Positions 25,931 through 33,291 of a stretch of DNA of 64,000 nt are shown here, in pieces. Both the position numbers and the translations under genes were made by a program. The stretch is from Variovorax sp. J22P240 (GTDB lineage Bacteria > Pseudomonadota > Gammaproteobacteria > Burkholderiales > Burkholderiaceae_C), in the NCBI RefSeq assembly GCF_030316855.1, contig NZ_JASZYR010000002.1, forward strand, positions 1 to 64,000, read 5' to 3'. Each line of letters opens with the position of its first letter. Position 1 is the first letter of the stretch. The notes beneath the pieces were generated by a model. It searched no databases. It was given only the letters and a program-made list of their open reading frames with translations, and had not been told where the DNA came from.

Positions 25931-28497
25931 GTGCCGTGCTGACATCGCCCTTGCGGTCTTCGACGGTCAACGCCCGCTGGCTGGGTCTGGGCTCCTCGGG
26001 CCAGATCGCCGCCGTGCTCGTTCTGCTCGCCGCGGGGCTGGCGGCAGCGGCGAGCGTCAACGGTTACTACGTCTTCGTGCTGGCCAACGTTGCGCTGTTG
26101 GCGATCGTCGGCATCGGCCTCAACGTGCTGCAGGGGCTGACCGGACAGGTCTCCTTCGGCCACGTGGGCTTCTACGCCATCGGGGCCTATGCGGTGGGCA
26201 TCCTCACCACCAAGGCCGGGTGGAGCTTCTGGGCGGCTTGGCCCGTCGCGGCCTTGCTCGCCGGGGCGATGGGGGCCTTGCTCGCATTGCCGGCGCTGCG
26301 GGTCAAGGGGCCGTACCTCGCGATGATCACCATCGCCTTCGGCTTCATCGTCGAGCACAGCGTGGTCGAAATGCGCGATCTCACGGGCGGCCAGAACGGC
26401 ATCATGGGCATCGCCGCGCCATCAGTGTTCGGTGCCAGTGGTGAAAAGGCCATGGCGATGCTGGCCATCGTCACCGCCGGTGTGGCGCTGGCATTGTTCA
26501 CCTGGCTGTCGCGCGGCACCTGGGGCGCAGCCATGCGCGCGGTCCGCGACAGCGAAACGGCGGCCGAGTCGGTCGGCATCGATCCGCTCGTCGTCAAGAC
26601 GGTCGCGTTCGCGATTTCCGCAGTGGCGGCCGGCGTGGCCGGCGGTCTGTTCGCGCCGCTGTCGGGCTTCGTCACGCCGAGCACCTTCGGCTTCGGCCAG
26701 TCGATCCTGTTCGTGCTGGTGGTGGTCATCGGTGGGTCCGGGTCGATCGCGGGGCCGCTGGTGGGCGCGGTCCTGGTGGCGCTCCTGCCGGAGGTGCTTT
26801 CGAGCCTGGAGGAATACCGTCTGCTGTTCTTCGGTGCCATGCTGCTCGTCGTGCTGTGGGTTGCGCCCGATGGCGCCGTGGGCCTGTGGGAGAAGCTTCG
26901 CCGGCGCCTTGTCGGTGAAGAAGTGCTACCCGTGGAAAAAACTCCGTTGAACGCGACCCCGCTGCGTGCCCGCTCCCGAAGCGCTCTCGTGTCCGATCGG
27001 CTCTCGATGCAGTTCGGCGGCGTACGCGCTGCGAGCGATCTGAGCTTTGAAACGGCGCCGGCCCGCATCACCAGCCTGATCGGCCCGAACGGCGCCGGCA
27101 AGTCGACCGTGCTCAACATGCTGAGTGGCTTCTACAGGCCCACCGGAGGCGATTTCAAGATCGCGGGCGATTCGCTCCGAGGCTTGCCGTCGCATGCGAT
27201 TGCGCGACGCGGCATCGCGCGCACCTACCAGACATCCCAGCTCTTCGGCAGCCTGAGCGTCGAGGACAACGTGGCGCTGGCCGTGAGCCGGGGCTCGCTC
27301 GGCATGCTCTTCGGCGCGAGTCGTTTCAGCGCGCCGCAGTGCCGTACGCAGGCCCGTGCACTGCTGGACTTCTGCGGCTATCGAGGCCATCCGCACACTC
27401 GCGCCGCCGATCTTCCGCACGTGGACAAACGCCTGGTGGAAATTGCGCGTGCCTTGGCGACGGACCCGCAAGTGCTGTTGCTCGACGAGCCTGCGGCCGG
27501 CCTTTCACGCGGCGACAAGGAGCGCCTCGCAGCCTTGCTTCGGCACATCGCCGATGCCGGCGTCGGCGTGCTGCTGGTCGAGCACGACATGGAGTTGGTC
27601 ATGGGCATCTCGCATCGGGTGGTGGTGCTCGACGCAGGCCAGCATCTGGCTGCGGGCGCACCGGGCGAGGTGCGGTCCGATCCGCGCGTGCGGCAGGCTT
27701 ATCTGGGTGAGGATCTCGCGCACCACGCGATCGAGCGCAGGCCCTCGACGACGCTTGCGGAGACCGCGGACGAGATGCTGGGCGTCGGCTCGCTGGTCGC
27801 CGGCTACGGCGCCGAGCCTGTGCTGCATGGCATCGATCTTCAGGTCCGTGGCGGCGAGGTCGTCGCATTGCTCGGCGCCAACGGTTCGGGCAAGTCGACG
27901 TTGATGCGTTCGCTCGCGGGCCTGCATCGGCCGGTGCAGGGCGGGATCCATCTGCAAGGCCGCGAACTATCGCAACTGGCGGCGGAACTCATCGTGCAGC
28001 ACGGCCTGGTCCTGGTGCCCGAAGGACGGCAGGTGTTTGCGGAGTTGAGCGTGGTCGACAACATCCGGCTCGGTGCGTTTCGCCAGCCTGTCGGTCTCGA
28101 AGCCAGGGTCGAGGACATGTTTCGGCGCTTCCCGCGGTTGCGCGAGCGGCAACATCAGCGCGCGGGTCTGCTGTCGGGCGGCGAGCAACAGATGTTGGCC
28201 ATCGCACGCGGGCTGATGGCGCGACCGCGCATCCTGCTGCTCGACGAGCCCTCGCTAGGTCTTGCCCCGAAGGTGATTGCCGAGCTTTTCGCGGCGCTCG
28301 ACGTGCTGCGCGAGGAGGGAATGACGATCCTGCTGGTCGACCAGATGGCCAGTCTCGCGCTGGCGCTGGCCGACAGGGCCTACGTGATCGAAGGAGGGCG
28401 CATCGTCGCGCAGGGCACCGCGGAGCAGATCGCGAGCGACGATGCGCTGGCGCGGGCCTATCTGGGTGCCGGAGAGGCCCCGGGACAGGCGCAGTGA
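25927..28497 (+). CDS. Triple-fusion ABC transporter: LivM permease + LivG ATPase + LivF ATPase
   Basis: The 856-residue protein joins three subunits normally made separately. Residues 1-335 are a LivM-type permease (GLNVLQGLTGQVSFGHVGFY shortened, AMRAVRDSETAAESVGI). Residues about 350-605 are a LivG ATPase (Walker A GPNGAGKS near 387, Walker B VLLLDEPAAGLS). Residues about 615-856 are a LivF ATPase (Walker A GANGSGKS near 650, signature LSGGEQQMLAIARGL, Walker B ILLLDEPSLGL). The linkers are short and polar. In the LivG part the signature reads LPHVDKRLVEIARAL and lacks the usual glycine. With LivH and the binding protein it makes a complete importer from three genes. The start overlaps livH in ATGA. 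Confidence 0.93.
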   Translation: MSAVLTSPLRSSTVNARWLGLGSSGQIAAVLVLLAAGLAAAASVNGYYVFVLANVALLAIVGIGLNVLQGLTGQVSFGHVGFYAIGAYAVGILTTKAGWSFWAAWPVAALLAGAMGALLALPALRVKGPYLAMITIAFGFIVEHSVVEMRDLTGGQNGIMGIAAPSVFGASGEKAMAMLAIVTAGVALALFTWLSRGTWGAAMRAVRDSETAAESVGIDPLVVKTVAFAISAVAAGVAGGLFAPLSGFVTPSTFGFGQSILFVLVVVIGGSGSIAGPLVGAVLVALLPEVLSSLEEYRLLFFGAMLLVVLWVAPDGAVGLWEKLRRRLVGEEVLPVEKTPLNATPLRARSRSALVSDRLSMQFGGVRAASDLSFETAPARITSLIGPNGAGKSTVLNMLSGFYRPTGGDFKIAGDSLRGLPSHAIARRGIARTYQTSQLFGSLSVEDNVALAVSRGSLGMLFGASRFSAPQCRTQARALLDFCGYRGHPHTRAADLPHVDKRLVEIARALATDPQVLLLDEPAAGLSRGDKERLAALLRHIADAGVGVLLVEHDMELVMGISHRVVVLDAGQHLAAGAPGEVRSDPRVRQAYLGEDLAHHAIERRPSTTLAETADEMLGVGSLVAGYGAEPVLHGIDLQVRGGEVVALLGANGSGKSTLMRSLAGLHRPVQGGIHLQGRELSQLAAELIVQHGLVLVPEGRQVFAELSVVDNIRLGAFRQPVGLEARVEDMFRRFPRLRERQHQRAGLLSGGEQQMLAIARGLMARPRILLLDEPSLGLAPKVIAELFAALDVLREEGMTILLVDQMASLALALADRAYVIEGGRIVAQGTAEQIASDDALARAYLGAGEAPGQAQ

Positions 28498-28500
28498 CGC

Positions 28501-28920
28501 TCACTCGATCGGAGGGAACTCCGCGTGGCGAGGCAGCGCGTCGGCAAACTGCACCCATCGCAGGCGTCTCGACTCCCAGTAGTGAAAGGTCGGCGCGACC
28601 TGTTCGGGATCGTCCAGGCTGCCGATCGTGATGTCGATCAGTCCCGGGATGTAGTCCGCGGTGAAGCTGATCTGCGTGCCGCATCGCGCGCAGAAGCTGC
28701 GCACCGCTCCGGGAGAAGACTCGTAGCGCGTCGGTTCGTCAGCGAGAAACGAGACTTGCGATTGCTCGTACATCGCCCATGCGACCGCTGGAGCCGCGTT
28801 CGCGCGCCTGCACATCGAGCAATGACACAAGGCCGCCATCACCGGACTGCCGGTGATCCGATAACGAATGGCGCCGCATTGGCAGCCGCCTTCCAGGCAT
28901 GGATCTGACTCGTTCGTCAC
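28501..28920 (-). CDS. GFA/CENP-V family zinc protein
   Basis: The 139-residue protein has the cysteine pattern of the glutathione-dependent formaldehyde-activating-enzyme (GFA) family: GGCQCGAIRY, CHCSMCRRA and CARCGTQISF, enough to bind two zinc ions. The family's exact chemistry is uncertain and often not formaldehyde. The start is GTG at 28920 with GGAGG about 6 nt upstream. It overlaps the upstream membrane-protein stop by 4 bp (GTGA), so the two are translated together. It converges on the ABC operon only 3 bp away. Confidence 0.85.
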   Translation of the reverse strand: MTNESDPCLEGGCQCGAIRYRITGSPVMAALCHCSMCRRANAAPAVAWAMYEQSQVSFLADEPTRYESSPGAVRSFCARCGTQISFTADYIPGLIDITIGSLDDPEQVAPTFHYWESRRLRWVQFADALPRHAEFPPIE

Positions 28921-29183
28921 AGCACCCTCCACTTCACGACAACGGCGACTGCGACCGGCAGGCCGAAAATGAGCAGGAAGATCGGCAACTCTTCGGCGAA
29001 CGAATAGCCCGCCTTCGCGACGCCGACCCACATGTTGGCCGCGGCGATGACGAACCAGAGCGCCGCGAAGACGACCGTCGCCATGCGCATCGAATCCGCG
29101 AGGCCGTTGGACATCAGCTTGGCCACTCCCACGCACGCGCCGAACAGCGCGAAGCCTCCGAGGATGAAGATGAGCGTGCGCAT
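28917..29183 (-). CDS. Small membrane protein, three helices
   Basis: The 88-residue protein has three hydrophobic segments: LIFILGGFALFGACVGVAKL, MATVVFAALWFVIAAANMWV and ELPIFLLIFGLPVAVAVVV. It lies between a thioesterase gene (4-bp gap) and the GFA gene (4-bp overlap) in a tight minus-strand operon. No characterised homologue comes to mind; it resembles small inner-membrane proteins annotated only as hypothetical. Confidence 0.75.
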   Translation of the reverse strand: MRTLIFILGGFALFGACVGVAKLMSNGLADSMRMATVVFAALWFVIAAANMWVGVAKAGYSFAEELPIFLLIFGLPVAVAVVVKWRVL

Positions 29184-29187
29184 GGAC

Positions 29188-29592
29188 CTAGGCGTCCAGC
29201 ACGAGCTGCGTCTGTGTCACGACCGCGCACAGCTTGCCCTCGGCGGACCGGATCGACGTCTGCCACACCATCGTGGTTCGCCCGCGGTGGAGCGCCACGC
29301 ATTCGCCGGTGACGGTCGTGTCGACGCGCGCGCCGCCGATGAACTTGGTGCTGGAGTCGGTCGTGGTCGTGCGCTTGCCTTGCGGCATGTTGACGACCGT
29401 GCCTACCGCGCCGAGCGTGTCGGCAAACGCCATGGACGCCCCGCCATGCAGGATGCCGCCGATGGTGCACAGATCCGGACGCACCTTGAGCTCGGCGACG
29501 ACGCGTTCCGGCTCCACCGTGACGAGGCGCACGCCCATCAGCCCGGGGAACACAGGGTCCAGCATCTGCTGGATTTGCTCGATCGTTGGCAT
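29188..29592 (-). CDS. PaaI-type hotdog thioesterase
   Basis: The 134-residue protein has the hotdog-fold thioesterase pattern LCTIGGILHGGASMAFADTLG, with the conserved His-Gly-Gly and the acidic residue on the following helix, then GTVVNMPQGKRTTTTDSS and a beta-rich end. Such enzymes hydrolyse acyl- or aryl-CoA thioesters, for example in phenylacetate or menaquinone pathways. The substrate cannot be set here. ATG 29592 follows AAGGA. It is the first of three tightly spaced genes. Confidence 0.85.
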   Translation of the reverse strand: MPTIEQIQQMLDPVFPGLMGVRLVTVEPERVVAELKVRPDLCTIGGILHGGASMAFADTLGAVGTVVNMPQGKRTTTTDSSTKFIGGARVDTTVTGECVALHRGRTTMVWQTSIRSAEGKLCAVVTQTQLVLDA

Positions 29593-29617
29593 GGTGGCTT
29601 CCTTGCAGTGGTGAGAT

Positions 29618-29893
29618 TCAGTGCGGCGTGCCGAACCGGGCCACCGTTCGGGCCCGTGCCCGCGCCGCCTCGATCTCGCGATCCCGCGGGTCGGCGGTGG
29701 TCACCAGCGATTCGATGAGCGCACGCGCACAGGCCGTCACGTCCTCGACTGCACGATCGAAAGCAGCCTCGTTGGCCTTGGACGGGTGGTTGAACCCACT
29801 GAGCTTGCGGACGAACTGCAGCGCCGCGGCGCGCATTTCCTCTTCCGTCGCGGGCGGGTCGAAGTTGAACAGGGTCTTGATACTTCTACACAT
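29618..29893 (-). CDS. DUF2277 family protein
   Basis: The 91-residue protein starts MCRSIKTLFNFDPPATEEEM and contains FVRKLSGFNHPSKANEAAFD, the characteristic pattern of DUF2277, small cytoplasmic helical proteins found widely in Actinobacteria and Proteobacteria, function unknown. The ATG at 29893 is chosen because this start is invariant in the family; the open frame to 30106 is not. It lies 25 bp before the thioesterase operon on the same strand. Confidence 0.85.
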   Translation of the reverse strand: MCRSIKTLFNFDPPATEEEMRAAALQFVRKLSGFNHPSKANEAAFDRAVEDVTACARALIESLVTTADPRDREIEAARARARTVARFGTPH

Positions 29894-30243
29894 CGTTGCT
29901 CCCATTCGATCGGATGCGTCAAAGGGCCATGCCCCGGCTTTGCGCGAAGCCGGCGCGGTCAGATCCTGATTCTGCCTTCGGCCGCCCGGATTCTGCCGTC
30001 GTACTTTTTCTCGCTCCCTCGCTGCCCCATGGCGAGGGGTGTCCAGGCGCGCGACGGCGGGGGTGAATCTTTCCCTGTCTTGGTGGCACGGCCGAATTGA
30101 TTGCACTTCAATTCATTCGCAAGTGTCAATGAATTGTCGATTTGAGTGCGCGCGAATTGCATGCTCTGAACATCTATGATTTGCGAGCCAAACTTCAAAG
30201 AAATTGACAGAGAAAAAGGGGAGCATCGGTCATGTGGGACATG
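29894..30243. other. Intergenic region leading into the accessory island
   Basis: About 350 bp without a supported gene. The right half (from about 30100) is visibly richer in A and T than the flanking chromosome and marks the left edge of the acquired region. No tRNA, integrase or attachment repeat was recognised. Confidence 0.5.
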
Positions 30244-30395
30244 GGCATCACGCCGGCAATCATCCTGGAGGTCAATGACCGCACGATCAATGTCTCATGC
30301 GGGCACACATTTCCACCAAAGAGCTGCAAGTACCTGGCAATCGCTACAGCGATTTCCGCAATGACTTGATCAAGGCTTTCAGCCAAACCTACTAA
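30244..30395 (+). pseudogene. Frameshifted 3' remnant of a lipoprotein (immunity) gene
   Basis: The fragment matches the last third of the intact lipoprotein gene at 30550-31191, ending at the same stop (TAA 30393-30395 corresponds to 31189-31191). One base is missing near 30294 (TGTCTCATGCGGG against TGTCTACATGCGGG in the intact copy), which breaks the frame. No 5' part remains. It is not expected to make a functional protein. Confidence 0.85.
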
Positions 30396-30497
30396 CTAAC
30401 AAGATCAACAGGGAGCATCAATCATGGGGAGCGTCGACAGGAAGCCCGACGGCGTGGACGCCGATCTGGCCACTGAGGATCACCAGCAAGGCTCGTG
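30244..30497 (+). repeat. Left copy of a duplicated immunity-end/effector-start segment
   Basis: This stretch matches 31039-31290 at high identity with a constant offset of 795-796 nt. It contains the last 50 or so codons of the lipoprotein gene, the intergenic leader with CAGGGAGCATCAATCATG, and the first 19 or so codons of the effector gene. Identity fades at about 30480-30497. It is the scar of a tandem duplication of a lipoprotein/effector unit. Confidence 0.9.
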
Positions 30498-30549
30498 GTG
30501 GGCGGACGGACGCACGATACGAAGATCGGCAGGGCCGCCTGCCTCATTG
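30424..30549 (+). pseudogene. 5' remnant of a DUF2235 effector gene
   Basis: ATG 30424 with its own CAGGGAG ribosome site opens MGSVDRKPDGVDADLATED, almost identical to the start of the effector at 31220. It then runs into unrelated sequence that stays in frame with the lipoprotein gene. It is a decayed copy of the effector's start. If translated, it would add 42 residues ahead of the lipoprotein signal and should spoil export. Confidence 0.75.
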
Positions 30550-31191
30550 ATGAATCGACACCGATGGACGCGAAGGCCCGCATGGGCCACCGCACTACTC
30601 ACCTCACTCGCATTGACAGGATGTCAGACCGTTATGACCAATCCAGCCCAGTCTCCTGAACCTTCCGACAGCGTGACGCCTGCTTCCGGGAAAGGGTCGT
30701 CCGCCAATGTCGTGGCGGATTGGCCACTGCGGTTCACCGGTCACTGGTTCGATGCGTCTTGCTATAGCACCTACGGCTGCAAGGTGAAGTACGGCAACTA
30801 TCGTCGGATCGACAACGAGGATGAACTGAAGTTGTCCTCGGCCTCTATCGGCGCCAAGTACCCGAACAACCTCAGCGCCGGCTACGGTCCGATCCGCAAC
30901 TTTCCGCCACCGGCCATCGTCACTTGGCGCTCCAAGGACGGCACGCCATTACATGCCGAGATCGACATGGCGGAGATCTTCAAGGATCAACTGATCCGCC
31001 ACAACCTCAAGCGCGAGGAGGTTTCAACGAATGCCAGCGGCATCACACCGGGAATCATCCTGGAAGTGAATAACCGCACGATCAATGTCTACATGCGGGC
31101 GCATATTTCTTCTAAAGAGCTGCAAGTACCTGGAAATCGCTACAGCGATTTCCGCAATGACTTGATCAAAGCTTTCAGCCAAACCTACTAA
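30550..31191 (+). CDS. Lipoprotein, probable immunity protein of the adjacent effector
   Basis: The 213-residue product has a classical lipoprotein signal: RHRWTRRP, then AWATALLTSLAL and lipobox LTGC. The mature part is beta-rich, with FTGHWFDASCYSTYGC, WRSKDGTPLHAEIDMAEIF and IILEVNNRTINVYMRA. No enzyme motif is visible. Its place directly before a lipase-type effector, and the presence of an unrelated lipoprotein before the second effector at 61.0 kb, indicate an envelope-located immunity protein that blocks the toxin arriving from kin. ATG 30550 is preferred over the in-frame ATG 30424 because it puts the signal at the N-terminus, although its ribosome site is weak. Confidence 0.78.
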   Translation: MNRHRWTRRPAWATALLTSLALTGCQTVMTNPAQSPEPSDSVTPASGKGSSANVVADWPLRFTGHWFDASCYSTYGCKVKYGNYRRIDNEDELKLSSASIGAKYPNNLSAGYGPIRNFPPPAIVTWRSKDGTPLHAEIDMAEIFKDQLIRHNLKREEVSTNASGITPGIILEVNNRTINVYMRAHISSKELQVPGNRYSDFRNDLIKAFSQTY

Positions 31192-31290
31192 CTAACAGGA
31201 TCAACAGGGAGCATCAATCATGGGGAGCGTCGACAGGAAGCCCGACGGCGCGGACACCGATCTGGCCACTGAAGAGCAGTTGCAAAGCTA
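31039..31290 (+). repeat. Right copy of the duplicated immunity-end/effector-start segment
   Basis: The intact counterpart of 30244-30497. It spans the end of the lipoprotein gene, the TAACTAACAGGATCAACAGG leader and the effector start. The copy is undamaged and supplies the working gene ends. Confidence 0.9.
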
Positions 31291-32644
31291 CACGCGCGCG
31301 GAAACGGACTTGGCGCAACTGCGGATGCCAGTGTTGCTGCACGCGGGCAATCCGCACGAGCGTCTCTACATCGCCGCGCAGGACGGTACCGGCAACAGCC
31401 TGTACAAGGACGCACCTGAAAACCAGAGCATCGTGGCGCGGGTTCATAGCCAGATTCGCGACCTCAAAGATCAGGGCGTCACCAACCTCGCCAGCGGCTA
31501 CGTCGAAGGCATCTATACCCAGGACAACCCGCTCAAGCGCATTCCGGATGGCATCAATGGCTACACCTTCGAGCGGAGAGCGGAGAAGGCCTATCACCAG
31601 TTCTGCGAGCAAGCAAAGGCGTGGCTGAAGGACGATCCCAATGCGCAGATCCGAGTGATGGGTATCGGCTTCAGCCGTGGTGCCGAACAGACGGCCGCCC
31701 TGATGCGAATGATCGACGAGCGTGGCATTCAGGATCCAGAAGGCGCCAAGATCGTCCTCGACGGAGAAAACCTGATCATCCACGCCGAATACACCAAGCC
31801 CCTCCTAGTCCCTCCAGGCCAGACCATCCAGGCCGCACTGCTGCTGGACCCGGTAGCAACAGGCCTCGAGGAACACGACCGCCGCTTGCCAGCCTCGGTG
31901 ATGTCCGTCCTGCAGATCACAGCGGCAGACGAACGCCGCGACCTGTTCAAGTCCAGCGACCACATCCCAGCCGGCTTCAGTGAAGACAATCGCGCGCTCA
32001 ACGCCACCGTGGGCGGTGCGCACAGCGACATCGGCAACACCTACGCCATCGACGGCCTGGGCGTGCTCAGCTACAACCTCGCGGCGCAGTACATCAACCG
32101 TCTCAGCGACACGCCCATCGTGCAGGCGCGGATCGCGCCCGAAGACCCGGACCTCTACCGCGTTCACCACTCCGAGCAGCACGCGTTCTTCTACCGCACC
32201 CAGGGCTACGACGCGGACGGCTTGCGCGACCACGTCAATGAAATGGGGTCCGAGGCGCAATGCCTTGTCGTCCCGGTGCGCGAGTGCTTCGGCAAGGATC
32301 CGATGAGCCCCGTGCTGGAGCAGCAACTGGAGCGCCACACTGCTGCGCCATCGCTCGCGCCCGCACAGCAGTCAGATGTCACACCCAAGAGCGACCTGGA
32401 CCGCATGATCGACCAGTTGTATGCGGCCTCGCTGAGCGGCAGCAACGCCGCGTGGCAGCATGCGATTCAAACCACGTCGCAGCAGTTCATGGCCTCGCCG
32501 CAAGGGCAGGCCTGGCAGCAGGAAGTGGATCAATACGGGCAGGCTCAGCAGGCCTTGCAGGAGGCCCAGCAGCAACAGCAGAGGCAGCAGTCTGCCCAGC
32601 AGCAGGAAGCTCCCGCGCACCAGCCGCACGCGATGCGGATGTGA
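31220..32644 (+). CDS. DUF2235 lipase-type antibacterial effector
   Basis: The 474-residue soluble protein has no signal peptide. It has the DUF2235 alpha/beta-hydrolase core of Tle1-like phospholipase effectors: DGTGN at 55-59, nucleophile elbow GIGFSRG (Ser152), LLLDPVATG (Asp210) and GGAHSDIG (His268), a complete Ser-Asp-His triad. The C-terminal 100 residues are helical and end in a glutamine-rich tail (about 430-455). That suits a secretion domain, but the conserved AHPDHALY block seen in the second effector is absent. ATG 31220 follows CAGGGAG by 8 nt. Immediately upstream is its presumed immunity lipoprotein; downstream is a membrane protein gene. A cytoplasmic hydrolase is the alternative. 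Confidence 0.85.
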   Translation: MGSVDRKPDGADTDLATEEQLQSYTRAETDLAQLRMPVLLHAGNPHERLYIAAQDGTGNSLYKDAPENQSIVARVHSQIRDLKDQGVTNLASGYVEGIYTQDNPLKRIPDGINGYTFERRAEKAYHQFCEQAKAWLKDDPNAQIRVMGIGFSRGAEQTAALMRMIDERGIQDPEGAKIVLDGENLIIHAEYTKPLLVPPGQTIQAALLLDPVATGLEEHDRRLPASVMSVLQITAADERRDLFKSSDHIPAGFSEDNRALNATVGGAHSDIGNTYAIDGLGVLSYNLAAQYINRLSDTPIVQARIAPEDPDLYRVHHSEQHAFFYRTQGYDADGLRDHVNEMGSEAQCLVVPVRECFGKDPMSPVLEQQLERHTAAPSLAPAQQSDVTPKSDLDRMIDQLYAASLSGSNAAWQHAIQTTSQQFMASPQGQAWQQEVDQYGQAQQALQEAQQQQQRQQSAQQQEAPAHQPHAMRM

Positions 32645-32687
32645 CCGCCGTGCCTGAATCCAGCCAACGCACAAGAACGAGTCCCCC

Positions 32688-33269
32688 ATGAATACGGACA
32701 ACATCGAATCAGTCCAGCAGCTGCTGGTGAAACTGGCGCATATCGCCAGCCAGATCGAGGCGCGAAGCGCCGACGCGATGCGCCGCATCGAAGCCACGAC
32801 CGGGGCCATGCATCAGGGCGTGGAGCGCCTGGACGGTGGCGTCGAGCGCTTTACCCAGCAGGCCACGCAGGCGATCAGCCACGGTTCGCAGGCCGCGGTT
32901 GCGCAGGGCGCCCATCAGGCACTGGAGCGGTTCAATCAAGAATTGGAGCAATCCACCGGCCGCGCAAAATGGGCCGCCGACGCGCTGGGCGAGCAGAGGC
33001 GCTCGTTGGCCCTGGCGCAACGCGGCCTCATCTGGAAAGGCCTGATTGCGCTGACCATCGGCTCGCTGCTTGCCGCAAGTGGCAGCGCGTTTGTCGCCTG
33101 GCAAAGCATGCGCGAAATTCGCAAGGCCGAATTCGGCACATCCATCCTGCGCGCAACCCGCTCCGGCGCATTGTCAGTCTGCGGCGAGGAGCGGGCGCTC
33201 TGCGTGAAGGTCGGGCCGAGACCGCGCCGAGCGGCGGGCCGGGGCGAATACCTGCTGGTAGAGGAGTGA
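32688..33269 (+). CDS. Single-span membrane protein with helical N-terminal half
   Basis: In this 193-residue protein, residues 1-115 are helical and rich in Gln, Ala and Glu (probable coiled coil or amphipathic bundle). One membrane helix follows (LIWKGLIALTIGSLLAASGS, near 115-140). The C-terminal domain has two Cys (SVCGEERALCVKV) and a basic stretch. No family is recognised with confidence. It follows the DUF2235 gene by 43 bp on the same strand and could belong to the effector module or be a mobilisation-type remnant. The ribosome site is weak. Confidence 0.6.
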   Translation: MNTDNIESVQQLLVKLAHIASQIEARSADAMRRIEATTGAMHQGVERLDGGVERFTQQATQAISHGSQAAVAQGAHQALERFNQELEQSTGRAKWAADALGEQRRSLALAQRGLIWKGLIALTIGSLLAASGSAFVAWQSMREIRKAEFGTSILRATRSGALSVCGEERALCVKVGPRPRRAAGRGEYLLVEE

Positions 33270-33291
33270 GCCGTCGCGGTGTGCCGACACC

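Noticed and set aside
30424..31191. A 255-residue version of the first lipoprotein starting MGSVDRKPDG
   Set aside because: Those first residues are a decayed copy of the effector's start. They would bury the lipoprotein signal 42 residues inside.
31220..32644. Type VI secretion as the certain route for the DUF2235 effectors
   Set aside because: No VgrG, Hcp, PAAR or adaptor gene is in the window, and the second effector has an XVIPCD-like tail. T6SS remains an alternative for the first only.
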